Below are positions 1 to 8,365 of a DNA stretch of 64,000 nt, in pieces. Location of the stretch: assembly GCF_900465315.1 (NCBI RefSeq), contig NZ_UBIX01000005.1, one strand, 5' to 3'. Source of the DNA: Asaia bogorensis_B (GTDB taxonomy: Bacteria; Pseudomonadota; Alphaproteobacteria; Acetobacterales; Acetobacteraceae). The translations under genes and the position numbers were made by a program. The notes beneath the pieces were generated by a model. It was given only the letters and a program-made list of their open reading frames with translations. It was not told the origin of the DNA and made no database searches. Positions within the stretch are counted from its first letter, which is position 1. Each line of letters opens with the position of its first letter.

Positions 1-797
1 TTTTCGTGGAGCAGATGGCCGTAATAAAGGCCGAGATAGTGCGGGGCGGTTTCTCTCACCACGCTTTTATCGGCAAACATGGTCGCGTGGGGAAGCGCCG
101 TGCGATCGAGAAAATCCTGCACGCGGGCCTGATTGCCAAAACGCGTAGCCAGCATACCCGGCAGAACGCAGGATCGCGCGCTTTTCTCCAGACTGGCGAG
201 AATACGGGCAATGACCGTGCCAAGGGCGTCGGGGCAGCTTTGGGCTGGTTGCAGGATGAGTGGCGCAGCCACCACCACTGGCTTGCCCGCGACATCGGAG
301 GGAACACCGAAATAAATGGGGCGTCGTTCAGCGCACATGGCATGAATGGCGCGCTCGACTTCCTGGATACAGTTCTCCGGAGTGAGAATGACGCGGGCAC
401 AGGTAAAATCGGCGGCAGCATTGTAGAAGGCCAGAAAATTACCGTTGGCCAGTGAGTGATGAACCAGCTTGTCAGAGCCCAGCACCGATGAGGCGGGCAT
501 ACCAACGATATGGACAATCGGCAGACGCTCGGCAAAAGCCCCGGCGACACCGTTCAGGGCACTGAGCTCGCCCACGCCGAACGTCGTGCTCAGAGCGGCA
601 ACGCCATTTACGCGCGCGTACCCGTCAGCACTATAGGCGGCATTGAGTTCATTACAGCTGCCCACCCAAATCATGTCATCGCGGGCACAGACAGCATCTT
701 CAATCGGGAAGGCGTAATCACCTGCGACACCGAACACGTGGCGGATGCCCAGATCGGCAATGCGATTCAGCAGATGCTCTATGACAGTCACACTCAT
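1..797 (-). CDS. Pyruvate/indolepyruvate decarboxylase-type TPP enzyme (3' part outside window)
   Basis: The reverse strand is open from an ATG at 797 to the window edge, giving 265 N-terminal residues. The translation matches the ThDP-dependent 2-oxoacid decarboxylase family (pyruvate and indolepyruvate decarboxylase), which converts a 2-oxoacid to an aldehyde and CO2 in the cytoplasm. By count it has Asp27 in AGDYA, Glu50 in CNELNAAY and the His113-His114 pair. These are the positions of the catalytic residues of Zymomonas pyruvate decarboxylase. The ThDP pyrophosphate-binding GDG motif lies beyond the edge. It is divergent from the LysR gene at 894 across 96 bp, so that regulator may control it. 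Whether the substrate is pyruvate or indolepyruvate cannot be decided from this half. Confidence 0.85.
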   Translation of the reverse strand, partial: MSVTVIEHLLNRIADLGIRHVFGVAGDYAFPIEDAVCARDDMIWVGSCNELNAAYSADGYARVNGVAALSTTFGVGELSALNGVAGAFAERLPIVHIVGMPASSVLGSDKLVHHSLANGNFLAFYNAAADFTCARVILTPENCIQEVERAIHAMCAERRPIYFGVPSDVAGKPVVVAAPLILQPAQSCPDALGTVIARILASLEKSARSCVLPGMLATRFGNQARVQDFLDRTALPHATMFADKSVVRETAPHYLGLYYGHLLHE

Positions 798-893
798 GGC
801 TTGCCTCTCGTCAAACAAGAACAGGCCGGTCATACATGCTTCGCAATATATAGGATAATATGATATTTTTATGCTAAACATAGGACTTTGGCT

Positions 894-1814
894 ATGTCGT
901 CTGCGCAGATCACCTTTCGCGAGCTTACCCATTTCCTCGCCGTGATCAGCGAGGGAGGCTTTGTGCGTGCCAGTCAGGCGCTCAATATCAGTCAGCCCTC
1001 GATCAGCCAGAGTGTGCAAAGTCTCGAGGCCAAGATCGGGGCCAGCCTGATCGTGCGCGGCAGGAAAACCATCCAGTTGACCGAGAAGGGCCAGATATTC
1101 CGCCGCTATGCGGAAAGAACGGTCAATGACGAAATAAACCTGAGAGAGCGACTTTCAGAAACGAGGGAAACCGTGGAAGGCCCGCTGCGCGTGGCTGTCC
1201 CTCCGGCCATCGCTTCGATCTGCTTTCCGGCCATTATCGATGTTTTCTGCCGCAGATATCCGGATGTGATGCTGGAAATCGACGAATGTCCGTCCGATCG
1301 ACTGATACCGCGCCTACGTAGCGGCAAAACGGAGATTGCAGCGCTCATCCTCCCCGCAGCAGAGCGGGATTTGCGCCTTTATCCGCTAGGGCGAGATCAT
1401 CTCTCCCTCGTCGTGCCAAGCCAGCACCCGCTGGCCGAAGCGCATCACTGCCGTCTGGACGACATTCTGGACGAACGCATCGTCCTGCTGCGTGAGGATT
1501 TCAAGATCAACGATTTCATCATGAGTGCCTTTGCCAGCCATTCGGCGCAGCCTCATGTCACCGGGCGCACGAGCGATATCCACCTCCTGATGGCCATGGT
1601 GCGGGCGGGGGTTGGGCTGGGGATCGTACCCTCGCTTCTCTGCCGGGATAGCCGCATGAATGGCCTGACCGCGCTCAAGCTTTTATCACCCAGCATCAGC
1701 TTCGATCTGGTTATGGCGACGCGCAAGGATCGCACGCTTTCCAAGGCAGGTGAGGCCTGGAGGCGCGTTTGCCAGGCGCATTTCATCGAAACTGATACCG
1801 CTACCGAGAACTGA
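894..1814 (+). CDS. LysR-family transcriptional regulator
   Basis: This is a 306-aa protein of standard LysR-type length. An N-terminal winged helix-turn-helix (about residues 5-65, with the ASQALNISQPSISQSVQSLE segment) is followed by a periplasmic-binding-protein-like effector domain. A TTG two codons upstream (888) is in frame, but the ATG at 894 aligns better with the family start. It is transcribed away from the decarboxylase gene at 797. LysR-type proteins usually regulate the divergent neighbour, so a role in controlling that enzyme is inferred. The intergenic stretch (798-893) is AT-rich around 846-880. I found no convincing terminator after the stop. Confidence 0.85.
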   Translation: MSSAQITFRELTHFLAVISEGGFVRASQALNISQPSISQSVQSLEAKIGASLIVRGRKTIQLTEKGQIFRRYAERTVNDEINLRERLSETRETVEGPLRVAVPPAIASICFPAIIDVFCRRYPDVMLEIDECPSDRLIPRLRSGKTEIAALILPAAERDLRLYPLGRDHLSLVVPSQHPLAEAHHCRLDDILDERIVLLREDFKINDFIMSAFASHSAQPHVTGRTSDIHLLMAMVRAGVGLGIVPSLLCRDSRMNGLTALKLLSPSISFDLVMATRKDRTLSKAGEAWRRVCQAHFIETDTATEN

Positions 1815-1922
1815 GACGCACTTCATGCGTGATATCGCGGCCCGGCTTCGCGTGTAAGTGGCTACGACCTCTCGTACGCCTGTGATGAGCCGGCGTCGTG
1901 GTGGCAGCACATACCGTTCCTG

Positions 1923-2237
1923 TTACGCCTCAACCGCGCGCGGTCTTGTCAGACAGAACAGATAGAGTTGGGGAATGGCGGACAGGGATATCGCGAGATA
2001 ACTGCCCCACACCATGAAAACGACGCCCCAGCCGACGAGCGCCATCACGTTCACGAACCCGATCAATTGCAGCGGTGAGAGCACTCTCCTGAAACTCTCG
2101 CGTATCGCCTGATATAAACCGAATAATGCGATCAGAAACAGGACATCACCGAGGCTGAGAAATGGTTCAGGATTAGGGTAGGACGCCATGGCCCAGAATG
2201 ATTCATGCCCATTCCACATCGGTACCCGTCCGTCCAT
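1923..2237 (-). CDS. Small hypothetical membrane protein
   Basis: This 104-aa protein starts at ATG 2237. An AGGAAGG Shine-Dalgarno sequence lies 6 bases upstream; a second in-frame ATG at 2243 abuts that site and is less likely. Two hydrophobic segments (LGDVLFLIALFGLYQAI and a longer C-terminal one rich in V, L, I and F) suggest two or three membrane spans. I do not recognise the family. It lies 150 bp downstream of the catalase on the same strand, but a strong terminator separates them, so co-transcription is doubtful. It could respond to readthrough from katA. Confidence 0.5.
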   Translation of the reverse strand: MDGRVPMWNGHESFWAMASYPNPEPFLSLGDVLFLIALFGLYQAIRESFRRVLSPLQLIGFVNVMALVGWGVVFMVWGSYLAISLSAIPQLYLFCLTRPRAVEA

Positions 2238-2317
2238 GCTCATCCTTCCTGCGCCGTGCACATTTGCAACCCTTGTTTCGATAAAGATACAATCGGGTGG
2301 CAATCCGGATGACGCAA

Positions 2318-2348
2318 TTAAAAAAGGGGCGCCTTGCGGCACCCCTTT
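2318..2348 (-). terminator. Rho-independent terminator of catalase gene
   Basis: On the minus strand there is an 11-bp stem (AAAGGGGTGCC / GGCGCCCCTTT, one wobble pair) with a GCAA tetraloop, followed by a T-run. It lies about 40 bases after the catalase stop at 2388. Confidence 0.85.
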
Positions 2349-2387
2349 CCTGTGAAAGTCCTGAGCTGGTACGATCGACGCGGCCAA

Positions 2388-3848
2388 TCAGCCTTTCTGG
2401 GACAGGACAGCGTCCTTGATACGTTGCCCGATCTTCTCATCGACGTTGGACCAGTACTCGAACACACGCGACAGCACCGGCTCCTCGACGCCACCGGCAA
2501 TATGACCAGCAGCATTCTGGACCAGACGCTCGCGAGCAGCGTCATCCATGACCTTGTTCACCAAAGCATTAGCCTGACCGAAATCATCGTCATCCGGGCG
2601 CAGCGTGTAGGCCGCACGCACGAACTCACCATCCGCTGCCCACACGGCATTTTCCGGGAAGCGCTCACCATTGGCCACCGGGCCACCCTTGGAGTTCGGC
2701 GCATAAACCGGATCGGACACATTATGCGAACGCATCGTGCCGCCCTTGGAGTAGGAATGGACCGGACATTTCGGGGCGTTAACCGGGATCTGCTTGTAGT
2801 TCACGCCAAGGCGGGCGCGATGGGCGTCAGCATAGGCGAAGGAACGCGCCAGAAGCATCTTGTCCGGTGAAAGACCCGTGCCAGGCACATAATTGTTCGG
2901 CTCGAAAGCGACCTGTTCGATCTGGGCAAAGAAATCCGTGGGATTACGGTCGAGCGTGAGCTTGCCCACCTCGATCAGCGGATACTCACCCTGCGGCCAG
3001 ACCTTTGTCAGGTCGAAGGGGTTGATATGATAGGTCTTGGCATCCTCATAGGGCATGATCTGCATCTTGAGCGTCCAGCTCGGGTTTTCACCGCGCTTGA
3101 TCGCGTTGAACAGATCACGACGGTGATAATCCGCGTCGCTGCCTGCCAGCTTGTCGGCCTGATCCTGCGTCAGGCACTTGATGCCCTGGTCGGTCTTGAA
3201 GTGATACTTGACCCAGAAGCGCTCACCCGCCTCGTTGACCCACAGATAGGTATGGCTTGAGAAGCCATCCATGTGACGCCAGCTTGCAGGGATACCGCGG
3301 TCACCCATGAGCCACGTGACCTGATGCGCTGATTCCGGGCTCAGCGTCCAGAAATCCCACTGCATGTCATTATCGCGCAGGCCGTTATCGGCACGGCGCT
3401 TTTGCGAGTGGATGAAATGTTGGAACTTCATCGGATCGCGCACGAAAAAGACGGGGGTGTTATTCCCCACCATGTCGAAATTGCCTTCCTCGGTATAGAA
3501 TTTTACCGAGAAGCCACGTGGGTCACGCCATGTGTCGGGGCTGCCGGACTCGCCAGCCACCGTGGAGAAACGCACCACGGTTTCGGTCTTCTGGCCCTTT
3601 TGCAGAAATTTTGCCTTGGTATAGGCGCTGACATCATGCGTGACCTCGAAATGACCGAATGCACCGCCACCCTTCGCATGGGGCTGACGATCGGGGATCA
3701 TTTCGCGATTGAATGTCGCCATCTGCTCGATCAGATAATGATCATGCATCAGGATCGGGCCGTCGGCCCCGACACTCAGTGAATAATCGGTGCTGGCTAC
3801 GGGCGCGCCAGAATCGGTGGTCGTGTTCTTCAGACGTTCATCAGACAT
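2388..3848 (-). CDS. katA: Catalase (heme, monofunctional)
   Basis: This 486-aa protein matches the small-subunit monofunctional heme catalases, which convert H2O2 to water and oxygen in the cytoplasm. By count, distal His57 (in HAKGGGAFG), Asn129 (in VGNNTPVFF) and proximal heme-ligand Tyr339 (in RSFAYADAHR) are present. The length is typical of clade 3 enzymes that bind NADPH. The gene stands alone, with its own terminator (2318-2348) and a Fur-box-like site about 130 bp upstream. This fits an aerobic, strongly oxidising lifestyle in which peroxide is produced. The clade assignment rests on length and appearance, not on a tree. Confidence 0.95.
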   Translation of the reverse strand: MSDERLKNTTTDSGAPVASTDYSLSVGADGPILMHDHYLIEQMATFNREMIPDRQPHAKGGGAFGHFEVTHDVSAYTKAKFLQKGQKTETVVRFSTVAGESGSPDTWRDPRGFSVKFYTEEGNFDMVGNNTPVFFVRDPMKFQHFIHSQKRRADNGLRDNDMQWDFWTLSPESAHQVTWLMGDRGIPASWRHMDGFSSHTYLWVNEAGERFWVKYHFKTDQGIKCLTQDQADKLAGSDADYHRRDLFNAIKRGENPSWTLKMQIMPYEDAKTYHINPFDLTKVWPQGEYPLIEVGKLTLDRNPTDFFAQIEQVAFEPNNYVPGTGLSPDKMLLARSFAYADAHRARLGVNYKQIPVNAPKCPVHSYSKGGTMRSHNVSDPVYAPNSKGGPVANGERFPENAVWAADGEFVRAAYTLRPDDDDFGQANALVNKVMDDAARERLVQNAAGHIAGGVEEPVLSRVFEYWSNVDEKIGQRIKDAVLSQKG

Positions 3849-3977
3849 CGGAGCTCTCCGGTGGTGGAATACGTGTGGCTATAAGCGCGTATCCGCTTGC
3901 TGGTTCCGAAGATCTCTTATCGAGAATATTTATGAAGAAAGCCCGTAGAACGGTTTTCGGATCACACCAATCCCAAA

Positions 3978-3992
3978 TGAGAATAACTATCA
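3978..3992. promoter_or_regulatory. Fur-box-like operator upstream of katA
   Basis: The sequence TGAGAATAACTATCA matches the 7-1-7 Fur/PerR-type consensus TGATAATnATTATCA at 12 of 14 defined positions. It sits in a longer dyad with AAATGA and TCATTT arms. It lies 130 bp upstream of the catalase start and downstream of the preceding gene's stop (4161). Iron- or peroxide-responsive control of katA is therefore plausible, but it is an inference. Confidence 0.45.
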
Positions 3993-4160
3993 TTTGCTCA
4001 GTATTGTCGTGCCAGTCCGCCATTCTTGCTGGTGAGTCGTCAACGCTCCGAAGATTCGGCAGTTGCACCAGACGACGCACAGAACTTTCCGGTACGTGCT
4101 GACATGCTCGCAATGTTCTATAGAAACAGGAACGAGCCTGACCAGACAGGACGCGGCCCT

Positions 4161-4988
4161 TTACAGCCCCACCTGAAAACTGGACGCGAAGCGTTGCAAC
4201 GCGCGCTCGCTATTACCATCCTCAGCCCAGGATTCGAGCCCGATCACGCCCGTATAGCCCAGTCGCTTCAACGCACGGGCAATGGCCGGGTAGTTGATCT
4301 CGCCTGTCCCTGGCTCACAACGCCCGGGCACATCGGCCACCTGTATCTCCCCGATATAGGGAAGCGCCTGCTCGATCAGGGCGATCAGATTCCCCTCGCC
4401 AATCTGCGCATGGTACAGATCGAGCATCAGGCGCAAGGACGGTTGATCGACGCTTTGCACCAATGCCAGACACTCCTGTGCGCGGCCAAAGGGCACGCCG
4501 GGATGATCGACTGCGGCATTGAGATTTTCGAGCACGAACGTCACGTCGTTTCTGGCCGCCAGTTCGGCAAGGCGCGCCAGCGTGTCACGCGCCTTCAACC
4601 ACATACTGCCATCGGCCCCGTTCGGGCTGGGCCGCACAGGTAGCCCGCGGGAGTCGAGGCCAGTGCCATGCAGATTGAGCCTTGGTGCCCCCAGCTCATG
4701 CGCAGCGCGGATTGACTGCGCCGCCGTGTGCAGCATTTCCCGTGCGCCACTCTCGTCAGCCAGCGTGCCGCGTATATAGCCGGTCATGGACGAGAATCGC
4801 CCCCCCGTAGCGGCGAGCCTCCTGAGATCGTGGCGCGTCCAGTCCCATATCTCGATCATGAATCCTTCACGCGCGATATGTCGGACACGCTCGATAAAGG
4901 GCAGATCAAGAAACTGCATTTCGGCGCAGACAGCCAGTGTAAAAGGCTGGGCGTCCGTCTGATCAGGCAAACCGGTCTCGGGGGGCAT
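4161..4988 (-). CDS. Hydroxypyruvate isomerase-like TIM-barrel protein
   Basis: This roughly 275-aa protein has the AP-endonuclease-family-2 / xylose-isomerase-like TIM-barrel fold seen in hydroxypyruvate isomerase (Hyi) and in IolE/IolI-type isomerases. Recognisable segments are LNLHGTG, VLENLNAAVDHPG, LMLDLYHAQIGEGNL, IQVADVPGR and IGLESWAEDG. They supply the conserved Glu, Asp, His and Glu metal-ligand pattern. Two ATGs in tandem (4991 and 4988) follow an AGGAAGAAGAG ribosome-binding region. It is last in the minus-strand inositol series, 25 bp after the tautomerase gene. Either a hydroxypyruvate/tartronate-semialdehyde role or an IolI-like inosose isomerase role is possible. The sequence looks more like Hyi. 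Confidence 0.75.
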   Translation of the reverse strand: MPPETGLPDQTDAQPFTLAVCAEMQFLDLPFIERVRHIAREGFMIEIWDWTRHDLRRLAATGGRFSSMTGYIRGTLADESGAREMLHTAAQSIRAAHELGAPRLNLHGTGLDSRGLPVRPSPNGADGSMWLKARDTLARLAELAARNDVTFVLENLNAAVDHPGVPFGRAQECLALVQSVDQPSLRLMLDLYHAQIGEGNLIALIEQALPYIGEIQVADVPGRCEPGTGEINYPAIARALKRLGYTGVIGLESWAEDGNSERALQRFASSFQVGL

Positions 4989-5016
4989 CATGGCTCTTCT
5001 TCCTGGAGGCGAATGC

Positions 5017-5406
5017 TCACAATTCTCCGGTCAGGAACTGGGCGCGACCATGGCCGAATGACCAATGGGCATCGTTGTTCTCGACCACCGAAACCATGAC
5101 ATCCGAAGGGGCCATACCACAGCTTGTCTGGAGTCTCTCAGTCAGACATTTATAGAACGCGGCATTTTTGGCATCACCTCTTGGTCTTGTGAACATTTGC
5201 AAGAGAAGAACCTTGTCTGTTCTTGGTATATCAAGCCCGGTATCTTCAACAATCAGATGTGTTTTCTTGTGCTCCGAAACGATCTGATAGCGATCGCCAC
5301 GCGGTACCTCGAACGTTTCGAGCATGGCCTCATGAGCCGCGTCGAGCATCGCCTTGATATCGTCGTCGCTTCGCCCTTCGACCACGTGGAAATGAAGTAG
5401 CGGCAT
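5017..5406 (-). CDS. Tautomerase family protein
   Basis: This is a 129-aa protein starting MPLLHFHVVEGRSDDD. The proline directly after the initiator methionine is the catalytic base of the 4-oxalocrotonate tautomerase / MIF superfamily. The length (about 130 aa) fits the fused two-repeat Tautomerase_2 group. The start at 5406 was chosen so that Pro becomes residue 1 after methionine removal; a GGGA-containing site precedes it. Upstream codons in frame to 5502 have no family similarity. The gene is 184 bp downstream of the second Gfo/Idh dehydrogenase and 25 bp upstream of the Hyi-like gene. A keto-enol step on an inositol-derived ring ketone is conceivable but unproven. Confidence 0.8.
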   Translation of the reverse strand: MPLLHFHVVEGRSDDDIKAMLDAAHEAMLETFEVPRGDRYQIVSEHKKTHLIVEDTGLDIPRTDKVLLLQMFTRPRGDAKNAAFYKCLTERLQTSCGMAPSDVMVSVVENNDAHWSFGHGRAQFLTGEL

Positions 5407-5590
5407 TGTTTTTTCCCAAATGGTGGATGCCGATACAACGCATGACCGGCACCCTGATGATGTGTTGAGGCAGGGACGATGACAGGCGCACATCCCCATC
5501 ACCCCTGCGGGGCGTCCATTATTTTTCCCCGATCAGCGTTCCTTGACGGCACCCTCGCGATACGCGCCGAGGATACAGTCTCAGGACGCG

Positions 5591-6712
5591 TCAGAGCGTG
5601 ATCCAGCTCTTGTCCCTGTCGGACATCACTGCTGAATCGATCAGGCGCTGAACTTCCCAGGCTTCGCGGAAATCGGGGCTGGCCGGCCTGTTCTGATCAA
5701 TGGCGCGGATAAACTCGGCCATCTCGATCGTCTTGAGATCGTTGAAGCCCAAATGATGCCCGCCCGCCACGCAGAACGCGCCATAAGGCGCATGCTGCGG
5801 TCCGGACTCGATCAACCTGAAGCCGTTGCTGCGCGGATCTTCACCAGCCTTGAAATACTGGAGTTCATTCATCCGCTCCTGATCGAAAGCCAGCGTGCCC
5901 TTGCTGCCGGAAACCTGAAACGCAAGCTGCATGTTGCGACCGGTCGCCAGCCAGTTGGCCTGTAATGTGCCAGAGCATCCCCGCTCGAACGAGACCAGCA
6001 TACGTGCGATATCGTCCACGCCCACCTGGCGGTGCTCGCTGGCACCGGGGCTGACAGGACGGGTTCTGATGGGTGTGTCGAGCTTGGCAAAGACCGTACT
6101 CACCGGCCCCAAAAGATAACGGGCAATCGCGATAATATGGCTGCCCACATCGGCAATGGCCCCCTGCCCGCCTGCCGGATCGCAACGCCATGACCAGGGC
6201 GTGGCGGGGTCAGCCATGAAGCCCTCAGCGTGGATCCCGTTGAAATCGGTAATCTCGCCCAGTTCGCCTGAGGCGATCATGTCACGGGCATATTTCAGGA
6301 GAGGGTTCTTGATATAATTGAACCCGCTGGCGCTGCGCACACCGGCTTTTTCAGCCGCCAGCGTCATTTCCAGAGCGTCCGCCGCGCTGATAGCCAGCGG
6401 CTTTTCGCAATGGACATGCTTGCACGCGGCAATGGCGGCAAGGGCCATCTCCTTGTGAAAAAGCGTTGGTGTCGTGATCGAGATCACATCGATTTCAGGA
6501 TCAGCCACCAGCGCCTGCCAGTCAGTCAGCGCCGTGGCAAAACCGAACTGGTTTTTGAACTGCTCGGCCCTGCTGCCATCGATATCAGCCACGGCGTGCA
6601 GAACCGGGCGCGAGATATCATCAAAAACATTGCCCGCGGCCTGATAGGCCAGAGCGTGGGCCTTGCCCATGAAACCGGTGCCGATCAGGCCGACACGAAT
6701 GGTCTTTCTCAT
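5591..6712 (-). CDS. Gfo/Idh/MocA-family dehydrogenase (inositol-type, IolX/IolW-like)
   Basis: This 373-aa NAD(P)-dependent oxidoreductase has an N-terminal Rossmann motif (GLIGTGFMGKAHA, residues 8-20) and the family's catalytic Lys in HCEKPLA (about residues 101-106). A C-terminal alpha/beta substrate domain contains DVGSHIIAIARYL. It is a second, distinct member beside IolG in the same run of genes and follows the transporter by only 15 bp, so it is very likely co-transcribed. Members of this family oxidise scyllo- or chiro-inositol or other cyclitols and sugars. A role in channelling another inositol isomer into the pathway is the best inference. Confidence 0.8.
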   Translation of the reverse strand: MRKTIRVGLIGTGFMGKAHALAYQAAGNVFDDISRPVLHAVADIDGSRAEQFKNQFGFATALTDWQALVADPEIDVISITTPTLFHKEMALAAIAACKHVHCEKPLAISAADALEMTLAAEKAGVRSASGFNYIKNPLLKYARDMIASGELGEITDFNGIHAEGFMADPATPWSWRCDPAGGQGAIADVGSHIIAIARYLLGPVSTVFAKLDTPIRTRPVSPGASEHRQVGVDDIARMLVSFERGCSGTLQANWLATGRNMQLAFQVSGSKGTLAFDQERMNELQYFKAGEDPRSNGFRLIESGPQHAPYGAFCVAGGHHLGFNDLKTIEMAEFIRAIDQNRPASPDFREAWEVQRLIDSAVMSDRDKSWITL

Positions 6713-6727
6713 CAGATTTCCCCTCGC

Positions 6728-8194
6728 TCAGACATGACGGGTGGAGTTGACCGCGACACTGGCCGCCGTATTCGACTGGGCACGATGATTGATCATCGTA
6801 TCCTCGATTTTTTCGAGGGAAACGCCTTTGGTCTCAGGCACGAATTTCATGACGAACCACAGGGCAAACAATCCAAGGATTGCGAATAGCCACATGGAGA
6901 AGGCGCCATGGAAATGCTCGGTCAGATATTTGTTTTCGCTCAGCATTGGGAAAAACTGGCTGACCACGAAATTCATGCCCCATTGTGACGTGACGGCAAG
7001 GCTGATGCCGACCGCACGGAAACGGTTAGGGAAAATTTCTGAAATCAGGATCCAGCATACCGGGCCCCATGACAGACCGAACATCAGCATGAATACCAGC
7101 ATCCCAGTCAGAGCCATCAGGCCGGTGGACTGGGTGTAAAGCCCCCATGACACGACGAGCAGACCCAGCACCATACCGATCGACCCCCAGAGCATCAGCG
7201 GCTTGCGACCCTGACGATCCACGATCCAGGCCCCGATGATGCAGCCGGCCAGAAGCGCAAAACCGATCCAGATTGTCTGGAACAGCGCAGCCTGAAGGCT
7301 CCCGCTGGTCGATTTCAGCACCATCGGGGCGTAATACATCATGACATTGATGCCGGTGACCTGCTGCAGCGCAGCAATGCTGGCCCCGACGAAAATGATC
7401 CAGCGTGCACGCGCATCACCCAGAACCTTCGTAAAGCCCAGGGATGACTGCGCGACGGCACCCAGAGACTGCTTGATTTCAGCATGAAGGTTGCGGGCGT
7501 GATGCTCATTCGAAATACGGGTGAGCGTTTTCAGCGCCTCGTCGTGACGGCCCTTGAGGACGTGCCAGCGTGGTGATTCCGGAATGAAGAAAATAGCGCC
7601 GCAGAACAGGATGCAGGGCACGATTTCAGAGCCGAACATCCAGCGCCAGCCCATATCCAGCAACCATTCCGGCGTAGCGGAACGCGCGATCAGGTAATTG
7701 ACGATAAACACAACCACCTGACCGAACACGATGGCGAACTGCTCCATGCTGAGCGCACGGCCACGCATATCTTTGGGCGAGACCTCGGACATGTACATGG
7801 GCGAGACAGCCGATGCGACACCCACAGCAATGCCACCGAGCATGCGATAGACCACGAACCAGGTGAAGTCTGTCGCGAGCGCTGTCCCGACCGATTGCAG
7901 GCTGAAAAGCAGGGCGCATATGAACAGCGTCATGCGCCGCCCCAGCTTGTCGGCCATCGTGCCGGAAATCATGGCGCCGACCATGCAGCCGATCACCACG
8001 TTGGATACGGCCCAGCCAGTCTGCGCAGGGGAGAGGTGGAAATATTCCTGCAAGGGCGAAATTGCCCCTGAAATGACCGATGTATCGTAGCCGAACAGAA
8101 TTCCGCCCAGAGCGGCAATGGCGCAGATACGCAGGACATAGCCTACGTCATGTCGCTCGGATGCGACCATGACGACGTCTTTTACTCTTCTCAT
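6728..8194 (-). CDS. Sugar-porter MFS transporter, probable myo-inositol uptake (IolT-like)
   Basis: This 488-aa, 12-span transporter carries every hallmark of the sugar porter family: GYDTSVISGAI in TM1, DKLGRRM, PESPRWHVLKGR, QQVTGINVMMYYAP in TM7, DRQGRKPLM and the C-terminal PETKGVSLE. The start at 8194 follows AGGAG with an 8-base spacing, and the in-frame extension to 8296 is discarded. Its position inside the iol gene run, between iolG and a second inositol-type dehydrogenase, points to proton-coupled inositol uptake across the inner membrane. The specificity is inferred from context. A hairpin lies directly upstream of its ribosome-binding site. Confidence 0.85.
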   Translation of the reverse strand: MRRVKDVVMVASERHDVGYVLRICAIAALGGILFGYDTSVISGAISPLQEYFHLSPAQTGWAVSNVVIGCMVGAMISGTMADKLGRRMTLFICALLFSLQSVGTALATDFTWFVVYRMLGGIAVGVASAVSPMYMSEVSPKDMRGRALSMEQFAIVFGQVVVFIVNYLIARSATPEWLLDMGWRWMFGSEIVPCILFCGAIFFIPESPRWHVLKGRHDEALKTLTRISNEHHARNLHAEIKQSLGAVAQSSLGFTKVLGDARARWIIFVGASIAALQQVTGINVMMYYAPMVLKSTSGSLQAALFQTIWIGFALLAGCIIGAWIVDRQGRKPLMLWGSIGMVLGLLVVSWGLYTQSTGLMALTGMLVFMLMFGLSWGPVCWILISEIFPNRFRAVGISLAVTSQWGMNFVVSQFFPMLSENKYLTEHFHGAFSMWLFAILGLFALWFVMKFVPETKGVSLEKIEDTMINHRAQSNTAASVAVNSTRHV

Positions 8195-8205
8195 CGAAGA
8201 TTCTC

Positions 8206-8238
8206 CTGTCCCGACGGTTTTTCCGCCGGGTGAGACAG
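8206..8238 (-). other. Intercistronic hairpin before the inositol transporter gene
   Basis: Inverted repeats CTGTC/GACAG enclose a second stem (CCGGCGG/CCGTCGG on the minus strand) with an AAAAA loop. The base of the structure touches the AGGAG of the 8194 start. It lies in the 171-bp gap between iolG and the transporter, where it could tune mRNA stability or translation. It has no T-run, so it is not a classical terminator. Confidence 0.4.
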
Positions 8239-8365
8239 TCAGAGACCGGGTTTCAGATGGCCATGGTGATCCTGAGCGCCCTGCGCTGCATCGCACCCCG
8301 TTGCGAGAACATGCGACAGACCCGTCCGGCCTCGTAAGATATCAGTTTTCCAGATCGATCAGCTT

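Noticed and set aside
3841..4113. 90-codon minus-strand frame in the katA upstream region
   Set aside because: It overlaps the katA start and the candidate Fur box, lacks a ribosome-binding site and has no recognisable motif.
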